NCBI GenBank assembly: GCA_037951165.1
Contig: JBBDHG010000026.1
Span: forward strand, 5,845,501-5,909,500
Direction: 5' to 3'
DNA: 64,000 nucleotides
Source: Lophius americanus
Taxonomy: Eukaryota > Chordata > Actinopteri > Lophiiformes > Lophiidae
The position numbers and the translations under genes were made by a program. This document shows, in pieces, positions 10,809 through 22,999 of the stretch (the stretch's first letter is position 1; each line of letters begins with the position of its first letter). Under the pieces are notes generated by a model. That model was given only the letters and a program-made list of their open reading frames with translations. It was not told the DNA's origin and did no database searches.

Positions 10809-12570
10809 GCAAATACCATTGTGCTGTGAAAAGGGAGACCTTTGGCAGTTCCATTATAAACGCCACACTGGCCAATTATCTGTTTTAGCGTGATTGTCTG
10901 GCCTCCTCCCACCCCAGACCGCCTTTCATCCCCTGCATGCCTCCTTGTGTCACTCTAGATCTGCGCCCAGGTATAACATTTCCACCTGGGAGCCTGAACT
11001 CCACTATTAAGGTTCCACTTGAATCATTTTTTGCGGCCTTTAAAGACCTTTTAAAGGTTCTTAAATGCCGCTTCCTCTTTGTCCGTAGCTCCCAAGGAAT
11101 CACGGATCATTTCTCCTCTCATCATCTCTTTTTTCTCTATCTCCCCGACCCACCACTGGAAATTCAGGGAATCTGAATAACCCTGATTATGAGTGGCGTG
11201 CGGCAATTAAATAGGAGCAAGGGAGAGGAATAAAGTAAATGTAAGGGAGGGGGAAAGGGCATAAAGTAAGTGGAAAAAATTCAACCAAAAATGGAGAGAA
11301 AAAGAGCCGAGAGAGGAAAAGAAAGATAATAGAGTGAGAGGGAGCATGACAGAGGTCTCTGCTGGTGGTTTGTTTGATCAGGGAAGACTAGCGGTTATTA
11401 AGGTGAGCCCCCTCTCTCTGTACAGTTCAGTCATCAGTGCTGATTCATCTAAATGGATACCAGAACACCTCGGTAGCTCTTAGTACAGTAACAGCCTTAT
11501 ATCCCCCGACAGAGCCTTAATACAATCCAGACCCACATAATCACTCACACACCGCACCTCGCTGCACATACAATCAATCTGTCGGCTGGGCAGTAATTTC
11601 TCAAACTATTGTGATTAGCCCATCATAAAAGCAACTGAATAGGGCAGATTGCCAGACATTATTGAGCAAGTGAAATATGAGTGTATGTCGGTCCTATAGC
11701 AACAAAAGAAAGCGACATAGATATTTTTTTTTCACTCTGTCTGCTTGTGAATCCATGTATCCATTAAACCGTGTGTGTTGATCATCAAAGGGCGGCGGCG
11801 AAGACACCAGAGCGGCAGGGATCGGGGCATCCCCACAGCGGTGCAGGGATGCACAAAACAAAAAACTCCTCCAAGACAGTGAGAGTATCATGCCTCTTCC
11901 TTCTGCCCATAACCCGGGCAACACTGGCTCAGATCGGTACCCACTCCAAAGGAGCTCTCTCCTCTCCCACCTACTCGAAGGATTCTTTAGTGTCTGTCCA
12001 GCGGCACGTCAACTTCATCCTCCCACACGCAGCTTCCCAGCAGGCTATTGACTCGGACTGGCGCTCCACGGAGGCGTAAGGGGGCGTTCAAACCCGAAGT
12101 GGGGTTTGCCTGTGTGGGGTACATCTCAATCAGCAGGGGCACCGTTCAGTGAGGCCCCTCTTTCCATTCCTTTACCACCTCAGCACCATCTCTCCTTGGC
12201 ATTGAAGCCATCGTACCCTCCCCACCGAATGGCCCCCACCTTTCACCCCTGAGACGTCTTTTCATTTTCAATTGCGCCCACTGTCCTCGTGTGAAAGCGA
12301 TGATTCACACTCTGCCCCCAGAGTTTCTCTCTGAAATCAAGGAGGGAAGAAACAATGTGAGGCTGAATAAACACTTTACTAACTAGACAGAGGGTGAGGA
12401 GGACAGACGGCGGAGGGAACAGGGACACTGATGGCTTCATACAACACATTTCTCTCGGTCTCTCACTCCTTCTGGTGTCTCTCGTCGGTACAGGTGGGCG
12501 GCAGATGAGAGGATGGATGGAGACGGCGAAGAAGAGACGAGACAAGGCGAGACATTACCGCAGCGGCGGG
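10809..12570. other. Unassigned non-coding stretch with two possible conserved segments
   Basis: Mostly repeat-free. The stretches 10900-11180 and 11770-12240 are of balanced composition and could be conserved non-coding DNA. The open frames over them (10937-11176, 11771-12079, 12394-12762 and their antisense shadows) have no domain. An A/G-rich patch occupies 11200-11350. Confidence 0.4.
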
Positions 12571-12595
12571 GTGTGTGTGTGTGTGTGGGGGGGGG
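12571..12595. repeat. (GT)n followed by poly-G
   Basis: GT run of about 18 bases ending in nine consecutive G. Confidence 0.9.
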
Positions 12596-14047
12596 ATTGG
12601 CCTGCCCCTTCGCATCTCCACTCATTACTCGTTCATTCCTCTCTCTGTCAGCTGTCAGTTCTTTTAGTTTTCTTTGCTGTGCCACTTTTTGTCACATCAA
12701 CTGAATGGAAAAGGCAGAGTATGAAATCTTTTTTCACCTTTTGTTCTCACACTCTGCATTAAATGACGAGTCATCCTTTAACATCAACTTTATCGACAAC
12801 TAATTTTAGACTCAGGTTGACATTTAGGCGGGTCACTTCCCATCTTGACATTCCTAGTTTGTGAACCTTTGGTCGGGGTGTCAGCGAAGGAGGCAAAGAA
12901 AAATACTGAAGGACAGAACAGTCAAGGCAACAGATTGAGACAAATGATTCGAACCAATATATTAAAGACATCAATCAAAAGTTGTGCGTGTACTGTGTTG
13001 TTATTGCCTTATATAATATCTGCACCCGATAAACATAATGCTACGTTCACACCAATGGTGAAGTTTACTCTTGTATTTAGGGATGTGTATTGCTGTCCAC
13101 TTCTGATCAGATCGGCCAAAACGCATTTTAAAACCAAGTCTAAACCAGGATAAAAAGTCGCTACCCTGATGCATGGAATATACCCCCTTTGGAGCCTGTA
13201 TACTGGTGGGGGTGGCTGATTACTCCGCTATAGTTGATCAATGATGAGGTTGATGGACCTCCAAGGACTAGGCAGGATTGATGAGGCAGTAGGTGCGAGT
13301 CTTTCTGACGGAACTTTTCAAAGATCTCCATTTGCACCACATTAGTCATGTGAGTGTGACTTTGGATCATTTACATCACTCCTAGGAGTAACGAGAACCT
13401 GCAACTATACAAGACGGATATATACACAACTGCAACTGTGAAGTTATGAGGCTGAAAGTCTTTCACGTCACACTATCACACTAAGTTGTGCCGTAAATAA
13501 AGTGAGTAATGCAAATCTTTGTTGTTTGATTCGCCTCATTCACACTGCAAATTGACAAATACTGCATGCACTCACGGTTTTGCACCAACTTTGTATGAAA
13601 TAGCCCTGGAAAACAAATTTGCTTCATGTTTGGTGTGATCGCAGCATTACAGTGTGTTATGAGATGTTTTGAGAATTTGAGTTGAGAAAAAAGGCTAAAA
13701 AATGGTGTATTTGGATTTGAGTGTGTGGAGACAGAAGATGGCTGAGGATAGGATGAGGGAGTTTGGATCTGGGTAGAATGGTTGGGCCCTGAGTTACTTG
13801 CTGACAGGTTGCTGATGAAGAGGACATGTCAAAGGTGTCCTGACCGCAGAGGAGAGAAGAATATTAGAACTAGAGTGCGCGAGGAAAATTTTCAAATTTC
13901 AATGGAAAACAAATGGTTAACGACTCGTATGTTTACCGGGAAACTTGCACAATGGTGGATCATCCCGGGTTGATATATAGAGGAAGATGAGATGAAGCTT
14001 AGCCGGTGTGTGCGGCTCGCGACCCTAACCGTAACACCTACACGCAA

Positions 14048-14048
<1 letters not shown>
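12596..14048. other. Unassigned non-coding stretch
   Basis: No gene recognised. The phrase around 13535-13650 (TTCACACTGCAAATTGACAA) resembles the one near 4120, a hint of an old dispersed DNA element. CCCGATAAACATAATGCTACG with TTCACACCAATGG near 13025-13065 is of the same flavour. Confidence 0.35.
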
Positions 14049-14094
<46 letters not shown>

Positions 14095-14114
14095 CACACA
14101 CATACACACACACA
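14049..14114. repeat. (CA)n microsatellite
   Basis: A pure CA run of about 44 bases, then CCCTCA and ATACA interruptions and more CA. Confidence 0.97.
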
Positions 14115-14860
14115 GAAGAGAGGGCGAAGGGGACATTTCATAGACAAGGAAGACCCTATTATGAGTCATAGGCGGTCTGTGACACAGGGTTGATGCAGGC
14201 ATGAGTACACGCGATAGAAATCCATATATAGTGCATTATGTCTGGGGACTCACAGCGGCCATAATATGCAGTTCGGTTGTCCAACCTGGCTATTGGGTTA
14301 AAGATGAATAGAAAAATCTAGAGGCTGATTCCTCAGGCTGTGTCTCAGTTTTATCTGCTAAACACCATGATCGTAGGTCTTGTGGTTAAATTCATGTCAA
14401 ACGAGTGTCAAACTCTAAATGTGTAAGAAGCTCGGCTTCTTGCCTGCATGTACTCCTTAAAGGGACACTTCTTGCAAAGGTAAAATTCAAAATTCACATT
14501 ATTGTACACAATTGTTCATTTATCATACCATCCTGTCATTTACATCACTTACTCTGAACTTCCTGCTTCCAACCTTCATGGTTATTCCATTATCTCTATA
14601 CCTCTAGTTCTTTCATGCTACTTTTATGGATGCCCTCCACCTCCTCACAGACTCAGCAACTTCTCTGCAGAGTAATCAGCCACCACCACCACCCCCTGGA
14701 CTCTAGAGGGAGGTTCCTCAGGGCAAATTCCCTTTTCACCCAATAATTTATAGTTGCTCTTAATAGTTGTTGGGATGTGATGTGTATATTTATTAATATA
14801 TCTAGTTGTTTTTTTTATTAGATTACCATCTTTATGATCTTTTTTTCAGTTGTTTTTTGA
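14115..14860. other. Non-coding; second copy of a 100-bp unnamed repeat
   Basis: At 14614-14710 a block with GCAGAGTAATCAGCCACCAC and then CCTGGACTCTAGAGG matches the block at 9773-9890. The remainder is A+T-rich with no motif I can assign. Confidence 0.45.
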
Positions 14861-14862
14861 CA

Positions 14863-14920
14863 TTCTGGTATGTCTATGTTTTACATAGACATACCAGAAA
14901 TAAGATGTCATCTTATTTTT
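14863..14920. repeat. Two adjoining hairpins
   Basis: TTCTGGTATGTCTATGT at 14863-14879 is perfectly inverted at 14883-14899 around a 3-base TTT loop. It is followed at once by a second, smaller palindrome, AAATAAGATG/CATCTTATTT with a one-base centre, at about 14898-14918. Confidence 0.9.
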
Positions 14921-16036
14921 ATTTTTTTAAATATTTGATCTCTTTCTTACATTTTGTTTGGCATTGTGGTTTTGGAATTTCTCGTGTTCAGTTTTAGCAA
15001 TTAGTCAAACGCCAGAGTATCACGATAAGTAATTATGACATATTGACCTCTAATAAGTATATAAATAAATGTTTTTTCCTCATTCTTTGTCACTCATGAC
15101 TGACTTACATTATACAGCGTGCCAAATGTAGGGACACGATAGATTCTCCTCAGCAGATGCTGCATAAATTGAGAATGGCATAAAATTTTATTGTGCATTG
15201 TAAATAATGAATGAATACAAAGGGAACATTTATAGGGTGCCGCTTCCACCATGGTATGTGTTCCTGCTGTGTCACATGCTTTTTGTAATGTCACGAGTGC
15301 CAGACATTGTTCTGCCTGTACAATATCACTCTTATCCTCCCCCGAAACCCCACCGAAGCACAAACACATCTTCATATTGCATTTATTTTTGTTCATTTCT
15401 GTGATTAAAAAACATATTTTTATATCATAGCATGACTATACAGACACTATCCTCCCTGACTCTTCTCTCCTACTCCATCCCCATTGCAACAACATCCCCC
15501 ATCACACACAAACACACATACATGACCGTACCCATCCAACCATCCATCCATCCATCCATCCTCTGCCTCCCCAGGGTGAAGCACTGACCCACTTTCTCCC
15601 CTCCTCTACCCAAACAACTCCAGAGCAAAAAGGCTAATGTCTGACCTCCCGTCTAGAAAGCGTAGATGTGTCAGCAATAAAATGCTGCCAAGCCCATGTC
15701 GGTGCTTAAAATATGCATTTAGTTCTTGCCTTTCTAAACTTTGAAATATGCGAGTGCCAGGGGAGATGAAGAAAATGAATACTATGCACAAAAAATGAGA
15801 CTTTCGTTTATGTAGACAGGGACAGCTCTGTGTTTGATTGTGTTTTCCTTTTTCCTTTTTTTTATTATCTCCTCCTGTCAATAAACTACTGCTTGTAAGC
15901 CCCCTTCTGTCCTCTGTTCACCCTTGGGTGAAGAGTGCCATTACCGGTATTGTCACAGACAAAATGCTCGGCAGCACCACAGACTGAGGGCCGCCGGATC
16001 GAAGCAGACATGTCAGCAGATTTCCAGGACCTAAGT
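14921..16036. other. Unassigned non-coding stretch with a (CATC)n patch
   Basis: No gene recognised. A CATC tetranucleotide run occupies 15534-15562. The minus-strand frame at 15606-15881 has no domain. Confidence 0.4.
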
Positions 16037-16118
16037 GAGTGTGTGTGTGTGTGTGTGTGTGTGTTTGTGTGCATGCGTATATGTGTGTGTGTGTGCGTGC
16101 GTGTGTATGTGTGTTTGT
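16037..16118. repeat. (GT)n microsatellite, compound
   Basis: GT runs interrupted by GCATGCGTATAT and GCGTGCG. It forces Cys-Val repeats in two frames, which explains the 139-codon frame over it. Confidence 0.97.
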
Positions 16119-16924
16119 CCTCGTCAGCCTATGTGCTTTCTCTCTGCGATGCATGGAAAATGAAAAATGCTGTGTCGGGACATTCTGTGGTCCAGAGCCT
16201 CCCCATGTCATTGGTGAGTGACCAGTTTAACATGCATCACTGGTGCCGTCCTCCAGCGCCGTGTCTCTGCTCAGGGGTCACATCTGTTTTTATTGGGTGC
16301 ATCCTCATTCATATTTCATCTATGACCTTTAATTCAATGCCATCAATGTTGTGATGCTGCAACAATCCTTGTGTCCTTAAGCCCAAATTCTGAATAGAGT
16401 CGGGTACCAATCTCAACACTATTGAGGGTACTGACAGAACTACATTGGTACTACAGCAGGGATCCCTAGAGTTTCCTTACCTGTAACTGATTGTGACAAA
16501 CTGAATGTAAATAAAGCAAAAACAAAAACAAAGCCAAATTTTTATTATTATTATTCTATTCATTATTATATTTTCCCAAATTGTTTCTTTTCAGCGGCCG
16601 GGGACCACGTTAATATAGTTCATGGATGGAGATATAGCGATTTTGTTAATCCACAACGGACATTTAAGCGTTACATGAGAAAGTGACAGTGGCAATAAAT
16701 ATAAGAAAATATATAACAATACAGAGTAGAAATAGAAATATACACAAACAAATATACAGTATACAGTTACAGTATGTAACGGTATGAAAAACTATTTAAA
16801 AAGGCTCCAAATACATGAGAAATATAAGAAAAGACCAATACCCACATATTAAAGAAAGTTCATCTTCTAATGTGCGAATACGCAGATGTGTATTTTAACA
16901 GATACACAGATGGAGTGTTGCATG
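16119..16924. other. Non-coding, A+T-rich, possible LINE 3' UTR debris
   Basis: The segment 16680-16870 has an A-rich pattern (ATATACAGTATACAGTTACA) resembling the untranslated part of Rex1-type fish LINEs, but no diagnostic motif is intact. Confidence 0.3.
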
Positions 16925-17157
16925 TATGAAGTCAATGAAATCAATCAATTTTTATTCATGAAGCGCCAATTTAGTTTTATCAAGGTGCTTCCCATAAACA
17001 GCAGGTCCAGACCAAAGTCTTTATACAGTATAATTATCTTACAGACCCACAACTAATTCTTCCGAGAGCACTTGGTGACGGTGGCAAGAAAAAAATGCCT
17101 TTTAACAGCCGGAAACCTCGAGCACATCCAAGACTCAGGGTGGATGGCTTCAAAAAA

Positions 17158-17227
17158 AGATAGAGAGAGAGAGAATCGAGAGAGCGAGAGAGCGAGAGAG
17201 AGAGAGCGAGAGCGAGAGAGAGAGAGA

Positions 17228-17281
<54 letters not shown>
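17158..17281. repeat. (GA)n microsatellite, compound
   Basis: GA dinucleotides with GAGC and AACC interruptions; it lies inside the LINE 3' untranslated region at 16925-17905 and probably grew from a short GA tract in the source element. Confidence 0.95.
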
Positions 17282-17286
<5 letters not shown>

Positions 17287-17667
17287 AATCCACTTTATTC
17301 CGCTTCTTCAGGGTCAGGCCGCAGGGATCCCAGGTTGATAATAACAATAATAGTAATATGACAGCATTTAGCAATAACTTATGGGAAAATACTTTATTAT
17401 GATGATACTAATAACAACAATAATTATAAGAGTCTTCATCATTATCATCATATCGTAATTTGGACTTGTAGGGTGAAGAAGCACAGAGACTCCAGGGAAT
17501 AGCTCAAGTTAGTAACATGCATTAATCCAGTCACATTCATTAAATTCAGAGGAATGTATGAGGAGGGAGAGTGAGAGTGAGACAGAGAGTGAGACAGAGA
17601 GAAGCTCGGTGCATCATGGGAGAACCCCTAGCAGTCTAAACCTATAGCAGCATAGCTAAGGCCAGCC

Positions 17668-17901
17668 TTAATTATACATTTTATCCTGAAGGAAGGTTTT
17701 AAGCCTACTCTTATTTGTAGAGAGGGTGTCTGCTCCCCAAACCGATACTGGGAGATAATTCCACAGGAGAGGAGACTGATAGCTGAAGGTTCTGGCTTCT
17801 ATTCTACATCTAGAGATGCTAGGGACTACGAGTAACCTTGCATGCTGGGAGCTTAGTTCTCTGATTGGACAATATGGAACTCTGAGCTCTTTCAGGTACA
17901 T
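17668..17901 (-). pseudogene. LINE reverse-transcriptase C-terminal peptide
   Basis: About 77 codons on the minus strand match the tail of a teleost LINE polyprotein: LKELRVPYCPIRELSSQ, LLVVPSISRCRI, FSYQSPLLWNYLPV and TLSTNKSRLKTFLQDKMYN. It ends at the natural C-terminus of the family (...LKTFL.DKAY), so only the end of the protein was inserted. Several changes from the usual residues show that it is old, but the frame is intact over this stretch. Confidence 0.75.
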
Positions 17902-17905
17902 TGGT

Positions 17906-18269
17906 GCCGGACCGTTAAGGGCTTCAATTAAAGGTCATTTCAAAATATCAAGAGACTAAACTATGTAATATAATTCTTGTGCATTTTAATTTGGAGAAGC
18001 CAGTTTTTCGGTTTGTCGTCAGTGGCGACGCACCGTTTTTTTTTGGTGCAATTTTGCACGTGGCGCGCTGGTACCATTAAATCATTTTGTCCAAAAATTC
18101 AAGTTTGGCTACATTAATAAATTATAGCACAAGTATCTCCGAACGCTTATTATCATTTTACTTTCAGAGTAAATAGATTCTCATTCTCCAAAAACAGATT
18201 TGACTACATTTAGCGACACACCTGTCTCAAACAGTCTCTCAACTATCTGGATTAGGGTTGTCGCCCACG
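17906..18269. other. Unassigned non-coding stretch
   Basis: A+T-rich with no feature I can support. Confidence 0.4.
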
Positions 18270-18490
18270 GTCCCACACTTCCAGAAGGATCTGAGGAGAT
18301 GGCTCCTGCTGTAACACCAATTGGTTCACCGTAGCTATTTTGTGGGATCAGAAAACACGGACTAACCTTCGCGCCCCACGCCCATCAGTAGCCCGTGGGT
18401 TACATCAATTTTAGGACAAAATGTTCCCTTGCTACCTGATACATCCCACCACTCTGAAGAGATGATCAATGATATTCTGACTTTGACGGC
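18270..18490 (-). mobile_element. Tc1-like relic (family T), internally deleted
   Basis: TTTTGTGGGATCAGAAAACA near 18338, then CGCCCCACGCCCATCAG and GGACAAAATGTTCCCTTGCT, follow the order seen in the better copy at 49048-49480. Compared with that copy, a long internal piece is missing between the CATCAGTAGCC phrase and the GGACAAAATG phrase. No terminal repeat is clear. Confidence 0.6.
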
Positions 18491-18697
18491 TCAGAGTCAG
18501 AATAACATTGATCGTAATGTTGTGGCTAATTTGGTGCACAACGCTGACAAAAATGAATCACAAGCCTCATGTTACTGTTATTATGTAATCTACCATTAAA
18601 AAGGTCATGAAACCAATTTCACACAGCGACTAAAGTCCCCGCTTTCTATATCACTGTCGCCGCCCGCTACAGACCCTTGGGTAACGTGTATGTGAAT

Positions 18698-18732
18698 GTG
18701 TCGTGTGTCGTGTGTCGTGTGCGTGTGCATGC
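18698..18732. repeat. Short GTGTC tandem repeat
   Basis: Three to four GTGTCGT units running into GTGCGTGTGCATG. Confidence 0.7.
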
Positions 18733-19599
18733 AGCCTGTGTGTGTTACAGCACATTCTGTTCACTTCAGTGCTGGGCCTCATAGCAGGACTGAGGCTTGG
18801 CTTTTGCAGCGACATTTCTCAGCCAAACAGAGAATGTTCTGCCAGCTCCAGCTCTAATATCTCTACAAACACTTTGCATTCCTCCTCAACTTGCACAACA
18901 ACTTCTGCTCAAACAAACTCCGTCTCCTCGCCGTCTCTTAGCCGAGCTGCTACGCGAGTCCTTCACAAGCTCTCCATTGTTCTTTCTGCTTTTACTTATG
19001 CATTAAAACGTTTTACAATGCACCTTGTTGCTGCCTGTGCATCCTCAGGCTAAATCAGCTCCATGACTTACAGTTCCTGGGTGTGAATGAAAATGGAAGC
19101 ATTTCCACACATACCGGTATTCAAACGTTTAACGCCGATGGTCGTTTGTAGCTTTGCCTATGCAGAACATGCTGAGCAGTTTTTTTTTAAGTGAATGCAA
19201 ATAAGGCTTGACAAAAAATACTATTTATGTGCAAATATAATCCCACGACTCCCCTGAAACCAGTTCGGCAGACAATAACAAGATGAGGGATTATTTGTTC
19301 AACGTAAACAAGAGTTTCCTCTCACGTAAGGTATGCCAACAGTTCGTTTAAGGTTTTATTTGTCTCACCAGTGACTCTTTCGATACTTATTTTATTATTT
19401 TGGCTGCGGTGATGTATTTAGCTTGAGTTTTGGAAAGGCTTTGCATTTCTGTGGGCAATTTGAACCTAATTTCCAACCTAAGAACCTATAATACAACAAG
19501 ATTTATCCTCACAGCATGTTAAGGACAAAAATATCCCCATTGAAACCCAGTAACTTAACCCTATTAACGTTTATGATCACGCTGGCATCACAGAAAACT
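18733..19599. other. Unassigned non-coding stretch
   Basis: Repeat-poor. A 116-codon plus-strand frame at 18703-19053 is Ser/Thr-rich and has no domain I recognise; it starts inside the GTGTC repeat and is probably chance. Confidence 0.4.
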
Positions 19600-19875
19600 A
19601 GACAGTCGTCTAAGCAGTCGTCGCTGACAGCAAAGGTTAATCCTAGAAAGGCCCAAATCCCCTGCATTGTATGAGCAGTCCCCCTGGTTGAACTTCTCAA
19701 ATTAACATGAGGTTATGACTGAAGTAGTTTTGGAGAAAAAAAAAGAAAGATGAAGCTCCAGGAAGTGAGTAAGGTATGAACTATTAGAGTAATATCTGAT
19801 ATATATATTAAAGATCTACTTGAGTTGATTCATATACGCCAAGTTTAAACGAAATGTGATGCATTTAAATTAAGG
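19600..19875 (-). repeat. Family G dispersed repeat, copy 1
   Basis: Minus-strand copy of a non-coding repeat found about ten times in this window. Diagnostic phrases in plus reading are CAAATCCCCTGCATTGTATG and GCAGTCCCCCTGGTTGAAC, then the ACTTGAGTTGATTCATATACG block further in. It has no coding capacity. Confidence 0.7.
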
Positions 19876-20289
19876 TATGACTTTTATGATCAGGACTGAT
19901 GTTGGTTAAAAGCATCTGCAGGAAGAGAGTGCGTTATATCCACAAGAGCGTGTGTGTTTCCCCAGACGAAGGGAAGTAAGGTTGTTAAAGGAGGATTTCA
20001 GCCTAGGATGAAAATTCAGTCTTTACCTACTGACCAACCTGCAGCTAGAAGGTCCAGCGAAAAAGTCCATGAGAGGTAAAATATTAATAATATGTGTAGA
20101 TAATTATGATGATGATGATCTTGGTGTCATCAGGAGAAGCCAGCGCTCAGCCCCAGATTCAGGGATAGACAGAGGCACGACATTTCAGGTGAGCGTGTTG
20201 ATGAGCTCACCTGTTGCGCTTTTGAGAGGAAGATGTGTTCAAATGTAATCTTGTAAAATGTATTTTTTTGCGAGAAACTTGAATAACAG
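19876..20289. other. Unassigned non-coding stretch
   Basis: No gene or named repeat recognised; a GATGATGATG patch lies near 20108. Confidence 0.4.
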
Positions 20290-20475
20290 CATTTTTAGGG
20301 AGAAAGCGAATATGAGTGTGAATGGTTGTCTGTATCAGTGTCAGTCCTGTGATGAACTTCTGACTCGTCCTGGGTGTAGCCCACCTCTCGCTGAATGTCA
20401 GCAGGGATAGGCTCAAGCCCCAGCGACCCTGAACAGGAGAACCGGTCACGGATAATGAATGAATGAATTTGTAGA
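20290..20475 (+). mobile_element. L2-like LINE 3' untranslated end
   Basis: GTGTAGCCCACCTCTCGCTG, then GGGATAGGCTCAAGCCCCAG and GACCCTGAACAGGAGAACCG, ending in a (TGAA)3 tail, is the classic 3' end of L2-related fish LINEs in plus orientation. Only the untranslated end is present. Confidence 0.8.
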
Positions 20476-20807
20476 TATTTTTCATGGCAATATCAAATTG
20501 ATATCAGAGAGGGAATAGTGAAAAATTAAGCTTTTTTTTTGGCACCTATTAACCACGATATTCCCAGTTCAATATTATGTGTAAGTTTTTTATGTTCATC
20601 TGCTGGGAAATCAAATAGAGTGACAATAGAATCTTTAAATTAAAAAAAAAAAAAAAACCATCATTAGTATGGAACCATCATTATTAATTTTATGGTGTTT
20701 TTACGGCTATACAATGTCTAAAAAAAAAAAGAAAACCCTTTGAAATGGGTCAAATCTGAATTCTGAAAATACAGACAATCCATAGGGCTTACCAACGTTC
20801 CACTAGA
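20476..20807. other. A+T-rich spacer with poly-A runs
   Basis: Contains a 16-base A run at 20642-20657 and an 11-base A run near 20721. No gene. Confidence 0.6.
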
Positions 20808-21020
20808 GTTGACATAGTCACTGACCAGCCAAAAGATAACAACCACTGACTTTTACCGTGCCACCTGTCAGTCTTTGGGATGTATTTGGCAGCACGTGAG
20901 TAAGTTGTCCTATAGTTGATGTTTGAAGCAGCAGAAATGGATAAGTGTGAGGTTCTGTGCACCCTTTTTCAAATGTCTTGTGATGTAATGTCTGGAAGTC
21001 GTCTAGCCAATACTAGTTGG
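20808..21020 (+). mobile_element. Tc1-like relic (family T), 5' end
   Basis: The end sequence ACTGACCAGCCAAAAGATAA and the following CACCTGTCAG match the family T terminus in plus orientation. It leads to GGGATGTATTTGGCAGCACG and to a decayed transposase start codon at 20937 (ATGGATAAGTGTGAGGTTCTG, compared with the family's ATGGGCAAGCGTAAGGATCTG). After 20980 a phrase (GTCGTCTAGCCA) appears in the opposite orientation, so the copy is rearranged. Confidence 0.6.
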
Positions 21021-22984
21021 TATGAATGAAATTAATGAATTGAAGTTATTTTAGGCTAAATCAATTTTGAAGCCTTATTGTTCTTTTTCCTGCTCTTATC
21101 TATTTTGGTTATCATAGAGTTTCACATTCTGCTCAAGACAGCTAGTAAACTACCTCCACTGAGCAGAATTATAATGCAGTTGTAGCCTTTTTCTTGTATT
21201 GGTTGTTCATTTCTGTGGTTGTTTTCTTCTTTTTCTTCTATTTATGTGCTCTTTTATTCTGGTTATGTCGTTTTTCTTAATCGATTTATGTCCTATCGTC
21301 TGTTTTCAATATCTTTACGTCTTCCAGGATGTAAAAATAAGAATTTCATAGAATTCATAATATTGTATACAATGACAATAAAGCTGCTTATGTCTTACGT
21401 CTTATAATCACTGTGACCTTTGTCTAGCTCTAATGATAACATATCTGAAATGGCCTGCATATGGAAACGTTTTACAGGAGTCGTGTTTGTGAGTCAGATC
21501 ATGGTCAGGGTTCAAACAGTATTGGAAACATTAATATTGAATGCATGAATAACATTTTGCTCTAGAGGAAGTCAAACAGTTTGCATTGTTGTTTTCATCC
21601 CTCCTTTCTGGTCATTTTATTTTATTGCCCAGCTGGCGCTGGGTGATGACATCTGCGTTAAAAGCATGTGCATACAGAAAAAAACGATATGGCTGACTGC
21701 TCTCATTCATGTTGGTCGACCTTCAGTACTTTTGTTTTTGTATTTTTTTTTTTTTCATTTCTAAACAAATCCCTATTTTCTCAGTTGTTAAGAAAGATTC
21801 AAGAGTCACACAAGAACTTCATGATCCAAAACGGAAATATTTCACCTGGCTTTTTACTATCATGGGGGTGTGTAGAAAACGAATGAATGATCATTTCTTG
21901 ATGAACTGCTCCTTTAAGGATAAGCCAACATGTGAGAAAAGTACAGGAAGTTCAATCCAGCTTTCCCCTGGGGGCTTGAAACCGTTAATCAATCAACCCT
22001 TCCTATCTTTAAAAAAACAGCTTTGGGCTCTGAACTGCCCCCATCATCATTCTGTCACCCGCCCCATCCAAGCGCAAACCGTCCTCCCCCCCACACCCTC
22101 CACCACCACCCACCAATCTAGGAATACATACATACCAACCGCACGTTTAGCTGCTGCCGCTTTCCCACACTTTCTATCGTCTTTTCACTCTCTACCCTCT
22201 CTCCCTCGCAGAGTCTTGTGTCTGTTCCACCCCGATCCTGGAGACCCGTGATCCCTATCAGCGGATCAGACTTCCGTTCAGTCGGGTGTGACGAGTGGAA
22301 GCTGGAAGCTCCAGGTGCGAAGGAGGTCTCGGAGAGAGTTTATGTTGTGTCCTCATCGTCCCTCACCACCCGCAGAACAGAGTTTATACATGAAACTAAT
22401 CGGATTAGAGGGGATTATGACATATCACTGCTTCTCGGCTGTTTGGGGAACTCACACATTTACACTCCTAAAGTGATTCCTCCCCTTCCACAAACCCACA
22501 CACGGTTGAGTGTATAGAGAAGTATGCTTCCACCCACACAGGAACATGTGCAGCCACTTGTCTCTTACTGTTAAGACTTAGATGACATCAGGTATGCTGA
22601 ATGGAACCTCCTCCTCTGCCCCTTCCCACCAGCTCATTGTGTTTGAGCTTCACCTCATTCAGGTTTTAATTACTGTGAAGGAATGCTGTAGAAACATTGC
22701 ATTTATTAGCAGGTCAAATGATCAAAGGTGGGGCTATTGCAGAAAGGGAGGCTCTTCTCTTGTCGGATTCACACCTGGCTGCAGGTTCAGACGGTCTGAT
22801 CCCTCTCATTCCAACATATCGCTTCCTCCCCTCTTCAGTCTAATTTTTCTCATATAAGCTTCTATTTCACCTGTCAACACACCCTTAACCCTTGTGCTTC
22901 ACTTAATCCCTCTGAAACTGCCAGAAAAATAAAACATTAATATTATTTTACACTTTTTAGTTTACGACAACGAGCTGAGGGGGG
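21021..22984. other. Non-coding; LINE tail near 21355 and a long chance frame
   Basis: AATGACAATAAAGCTGCTTA followed by TGTCTTACGTCTTA at 21370-21405 is a typical LINE 3' end with a decayed CTTAT-type tail. At 21709-22251 the plus strand is open for 180 codons, but the product starts in a T-rich tract and continues through proline- and threonine-rich sequence with no domain. TCTCTCCCTCGCAG at 22199-22212 looks like a splice acceptor. No companion exon can be named, so I do not call a gene. Confidence 0.4.
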
Positions 22985-22999
22985 GAATTCTGGGATTGA

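Larger units (their letters stand above)
16925..17905 (-). mobile_element. LINE 3' portion with internal GA array
   Basis: Three teleost LINE signatures occur in the expected order on the minus strand. At 17668-17901 lies the C-terminal RT peptide. At 17590-17660 is a conserved untranslated block (GTGCATCATGGGAGAACCCC in plus reading). At 16925-17110 is the 3' terminus, with CAATCAATTTTTATTCATG at the very end and GGTGACGGTGGCAAGAAAAA inside. A GA microsatellite sits between, at the point where this family usually carries one. The element is 5'-truncated. Confidence 0.75.

Noticed and set aside
16037..16354. Cys-Val-rich secreted protein
   Set aside because: The Cys-Val run is the GT microsatellite.
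21709..22251. 180-codon plus-strand frame as a possible gene
   Set aside because: It starts in a T-rich tract, passes through proline/threonine-rich sequence, has no recognisable domain and ends at random; composition explains it.
22199..22330. Exon after the TCTCTCCCTCGCAG acceptor
   Set aside because: The acceptor is convincing alone, but no frame downstream resembles a known protein and no paired donor is clear.
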